DNA of 64,000 nucleotides from Deltaproteobacteria bacterium (GTDB lineage: Bacteria > Bdellovibrionota > Bdellovibrionia > Bdellovibrionales > JAMPXM01), in assembly GCA_017302795.1 (NCBI GenBank), contig JAFLCB010000012.1, forward strand, positions 49,264 to 113,263, in the 5' to 3' direction. Positions 61,125 to 64,000 of this stretch are shown piece by piece (positions within the stretch are counted from its first letter, which is position 1; each line of letters begins with the position of its first letter). The translations under genes and the position numbers were made by a program. The notes beneath the pieces were generated by a model. It did not search any database. It was not told the DNA's origin and saw only the letters and a program-made list of their open reading frames with translations.

Positions 61125-62749
61125 TTCATTTTTCGGGCGTCACTAAGCAGCATGGCAATAAAGTCCTTTTTCACAGCGGAAATTTCCAGCTCAATCCAGG
61201 CGAAAAAGTCGGTTTGGTTGGACCGAATGGTGCTGGCAAAACAACAGTCTTTCGTCTGATTGTCGGCGAAACTACGCCAGATGATGGACGAGTCTCCAAG
61301 CCTGATAAAACAGTTGTGGGCTACTACTCGCAAAGTATCGACGAAATGAGAGGGCGTACTGTTCTCGAAGAAGTGAAGTCAGCTGCTGGTGATCTTTCCA
61401 AGATGCAGACTGAACTTTCTCAGCTCGAAGCGAAATTGTCGGAGCCGATGGATGACGACGTGATGATGAAAACGGTCGATCGTTATGGCGAGCTCCAGGC
61501 TGAGTTCGAACGATTGGGCGGGTACGATCTCGACTCTCGGGCGGCCGAAATTTTAACTGGTCTTGGAATTCCACCTGAAGATCAAAGTCGCATGACAGAG
61601 ACGTTTTCCGGCGGATGGAAAATGCGCATCGCACTGGCAAAAATCCTAGTATTGCAACCCGACGTTTTACTGATGGACGAACCGACGAACCATTTGGACA
61701 TCGAATCGATTATTTGGTTAGAGCAATGGTTGCAGAATTTTAAAGGTTCGATTTTGATGACCTCCCACGATCGCGAGTTCATGAACCGAATCGTGAAAAA
61801 GGTTATCGAAGTCGCCCACAAGACCATCACAGTTTACGGCGGAAATTACGATTTTTATGAGCGCGAAAAAGCGATTCGCCTCGAGCAGTTGATTGCAGCT
61901 GCAAAACGCCAAGACGATATGTTGGCAAAGGAAGAAGAATTTATTGCGCGGTTTGCCGCACGCGCTTCGCATGCAGCACAGGTTCAATCTCGAGTTAAAA
62001 AACTCGATAAAATCGATCGAATTGAAATTCCATTAGAAGAAAAGCAGATTAACTTTGAATGGCCAGTCCCGCCCCGCGGTGGAGAAGAGGTCGTAAAGTT
62101 TCAAGGTTTAGGTAAAACATGGAAGACCGAGGACGGGCGGGAAAAACTGGTTTTCAGAGGCGCAAGCGGCCTCGTAAAACGCCAAGATCGAATTGCAGTG
62201 GTCGGTGTGAACGGTGCTGGGAAGTCGACGCTCTTAAAAATTATCACCGGGCAAACGGAAGCGACCGAGGGTCAATCGACGATCGGTGCCTCGATCGAGG
62301 TCGGTTACTTCAGTCAGAATTCGCTGGATATTCTAGACCCTCGTTCGACTATCGTTGAAGAGGTTCATTCAAGAATTCCCAATTCAAATCTTGGAACAGT
62401 GCGAAGCCTTTTGGGAGCATTCAAATTTTCTGGCGATGAAGTAGAAAAGAAAATTTCTATTCTCTCGGGTGGGGAAAAATCGCGAGTGGTACTCGCCACC
62501 ATTCTGGCGAGACCTGTTAATTTTCTAGTTCTGGACGAGCCGACGAACCATCTGGATATCGCTTCTCGGGAGGCGCTTTTGGACGCCGTCAAAAACTTCC
62601 CAGGCACAGTGATGATTGTAAGTCACGATCGCCATTTTTTGAAAGAGATCACCACCAGAGTCTTCGAGCTGGATAAGAACGAGCTCCACATTGTGGATGG
62701 CGACTGGGATTACTATCTGGAAAAGCGCGGCCACGCACGGGGCCTCTAG
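61121..62749 (+). CDS. ABC-F family ATPase
   Basis: A 542-residue soluble protein with two ATPase domains. Walker A motifs GPNGAGKTTVFRL (about residue 35) and GVNGAGKSTLLKI, signatures FSGGWKMRIALAK and LSGGEKSRVVLA, and two MDEPTNHLDI/LDEPTNHLDI Walker B motifs are all intact. The acidic/basic linker between the domains (about residues 240-320) carries the P-site tRNA interaction motif. ABC-F proteins (EttA, Uup, YbiT) act on ribosomes in translation regulation or antibiotic protection. The subtype cannot be assigned; antibiotic resistance is not indicated. It overlaps the DUF4442 gene by 4 nt. Confidence 0.92.
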   Translation: MIHFSGVTKQHGNKVLFHSGNFQLNPGEKVGLVGPNGAGKTTVFRLIVGETTPDDGRVSKPDKTVVGYYSQSIDEMRGRTVLEEVKSAAGDLSKMQTELSQLEAKLSEPMDDDVMMKTVDRYGELQAEFERLGGYDLDSRAAEILTGLGIPPEDQSRMTETFSGGWKMRIALAKILVLQPDVLLMDEPTNHLDIESIIWLEQWLQNFKGSILMTSHDREFMNRIVKKVIEVAHKTITVYGGNYDFYEREKAIRLEQLIAAAKRQDDMLAKEEEFIARFAARASHAAQVQSRVKKLDKIDRIEIPLEEKQINFEWPVPPRGGEEVVKFQGLGKTWKTEDGREKLVFRGASGLVKRQDRIAVVGVNGAGKSTLLKIITGQTEATEGQSTIGASIEVGYFSQNSLDILDPRSTIVEEVHSRIPNSNLGTVRSLLGAFKFSGDEVEKKISILSGGEKSRVVLATILARPVNFLVLDEPTNHLDIASREALLDAVKNFPGTVMIVSHDRHFLKEITTRVFELDKNELHIVDGDWDYYLEKRGHARGL

Positions 62750-62813
62750 CTTTAGGTCAAAGATCGCAAGTACTGAGTTGAAACTTGCGCCGGACGCGTT
62801 CACAATAAAATTT

Positions 62814-63830
62814 ATGGCAACGCAAACAAAGTGGTACAGCACGCCCCAAGTGATTCTCCTTTTTCTTGGAATCGGCGTTTTACTTTTTGTTTCCGGATTC
62901 GGAATTGGCAAATGGTTTGGCTCTGGGAGCCTGCGTAGCCAAGAGGACTTGGTCTTTGCCGAATACAAAGCCGGCGAGGCAACGGTCAAAATTTACGGGC
63001 GAGACGTGCTGCCGAAGCTGGCGGATCGACTTCGAGATCTTGAACGCGAAAAGTATCGATTGAAGCGCGAGTTCACTGAAAGCCTCATTTTCGAAAAGGC
63101 GAGTTTGAAGACTCCTACCGAACCTGCCAGATTTTCAGAAGAAGAGTTAAAAAAGTTTGCGGAGCAAAGAAATCTTGTCGTTTCCAAGCTAAGTCCGCAG
63201 CAGAGGAAAGATCTGGAAGGAAATTTTCGTATTCACAAAGTACAAGCTAGTCGTCGCAGCGAGCTTCAAAGTTTGCTAGATAGTGAGGAAACCGTTTGGA
63301 ACATTCCTATCACCTATCACCGATCGCAAATCAAAGTTGGCATTGGTAGCGTTCCTGCTTTCAAATTTGGACGAGGAAGAGGAACGCTGGTCGTGTTTGG
63401 CAACTATCATTGTCCCAGTTGCCCGAGCTTATGGACCAAACTTGATTCTTTGATGCAAGTGAAGGGCAGAGGGGCAAACCTTCATATTCGTTATCGAGTG
63501 ATGGACGGAGATGCGCCGATTGTACGTGCTGCTGCGATGGGTGCGTTCTGTGCGAATGATCAGGGACTGTATGCTGCCTATCACAACGCGGTGGTTGCCG
63601 CGCCTCCTCGTGAGCTAAGTGACTTCCATCGGACTCTCGAGCAGTTGGGAATAAAGCGTGATATTTTTGATTCCTGTTTAGCCGCAAAGGCCACGGAGGC
63701 TCGATTGAACCGAGACCTTTTGGATGCCGGCGCTATTGGAATAGCAAGTCCAACCATAGCGGTGATTAATGGAACTCCGATCGAAGCTGACGAGCCGCTG
63801 ACGGAGTATTTGACCCTTCTAGGGCATTAA
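62814..63830 (+). CDS. Membrane-anchored DsbA-like oxidoreductase
   Basis: A 338-residue protein with one N-terminal membrane segment (about 12-34), a coiled-coil region (about 60-130, RLRDLEREKYRLKREFTESL) and a C-terminal thioredoxin-fold domain of DsbA type: NYHCPSCPSLW (CxxC near 199) and the cis-Pro segment ASPTIAVINGTPI. It probably introduces or shuffles disulfides in exported proteins, and the coiled coil may mediate dimerisation. The start ATG 62814 (MATQTKWY) is chosen; an upstream frame from 62691 overlaps the ABC-F gene and is unlikely. It is 64 nt behind the ABC-F gene. Confidence 0.85.
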   Translation: MATQTKWYSTPQVILLFLGIGVLLFVSGFGIGKWFGSGSLRSQEDLVFAEYKAGEATVKIYGRDVLPKLADRLRDLEREKYRLKREFTESLIFEKASLKTPTEPARFSEEELKKFAEQRNLVVSKLSPQQRKDLEGNFRIHKVQASRRSELQSLLDSEETVWNIPITYHRSQIKVGIGSVPAFKFGRGRGTLVVFGNYHCPSCPSLWTKLDSLMQVKGRGANLHIRYRVMDGDAPIVRAAAMGAFCANDQGLYAAYHNAVVAAPPRELSDFHRTLEQLGIKRDIFDSCLAAKATEARLNRDLLDAGAIGIASPTIAVINGTPIEADEPLTEYLTLLGH

Positions 63831-64000
63831 GATTCTTGTTTGTCCCGGAATGGCGCAAAGATATTGAGCGATTGTGAAATGAATGTCTCAATTCGGGACG
63901 GCTAGACCAAGAGCTAAGGTTCGAAGCGTAAAGTGTCGATAAGTACTATGTGGTACGTCACTGGAAAACTCTCTCAATTCAACCTGATTTCGTGCGTTCG

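Noticed and set aside
63843..63899. Inverted repeats GTCCCG/CGGGAC and ATTGAG/CTCAAT after the DsbA-like gene
   Set aside because: The arms are separated by a large bulge and no T-run follows, so neither a terminator nor a known RNA is supported.

Overview
The window looks like a chromosomal segment of a Gram-negative bacterium with roughly balanced base composition, dense genes and many 4-nt start/stop overlaps. The abundance of lipobox lipoproteins, C-terminal-Phe outer-membrane barrels, a DUF222-like HNH protein, extra MotA/MotB-type genes and an E. coli-type FolE suggests a member of the Bdellovibrionota or a related deltaproteobacterial lineage. That placement is inference: no rRNA or other marker gene is present. 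I saw no tRNA, rRNA, CRISPR array, insertion sequence or prophage.

Layout. 1-555 holds a truncated DUF2799 lipoprotein (minus). 704-6329 is a plus-strand run for GDP-heptose/glycan synthesis (glycosyltransferase, sugar epimerase, hddC, hddA, gmhA), followed by queF and a TlpA-like thioredoxin. 7173-14811 is the arginine region: argGH on the minus strand diverges from argCJBF-argR on the plus strand, across a control region with overlapping divergent promoters and several dyads. 14871-24479 holds regulators (winged-helix, Fur, TetR, LysR), an HNH protein, a pseudouridine synthase/methyltransferase fusion and htpX.

25279-31440 is a four-gene overlapping operon: a fusion of an RnfD/UnbU-like membrane domain with a CRTAC1/UnbV-like beta-propeller, a Rieske oxygenase, and two GNAT-like proteins. 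It diverges from a membrane protein and a LysR regulator. 31555-36024 is a tight operon of a PEGA/TPR lipoprotein, MotA-like, MotB-like, a protein joining a FliF-like periplasmic/TM segment to a FliG-like cytoplasmic part, and an outer-membrane barrel. With no flagellar genes nearby, it is the best candidate here for an undescribed envelope-spanning motor. A giant NHL-repeat lipoprotein and a small lipoprotein follow on the same strand.

40139-64000 holds yceI; a secreted protein plus RND/MMPL transporter pair separated by a 27-bp tandem repeat; two minus-strand envelope proteins; msrB with an ABCC-like heterodimeric ABC exporter; a secreted subtilase; several lipoproteins; an ABC1/UbiB kinase-like protein; a 35-residue very basic protein; folE; a DUF4442 protein; an ABC-F ATPase; and a DsbA-like protein.

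How the parts fit: the heptose run feeds surface polysaccharide; the arg genes form a near-complete pathway (argJ makes argA/argE unnecessary, argD is not here) with their own repressor; and much of the rest concerns the envelope (export, proteolysis, redox, putative motor).
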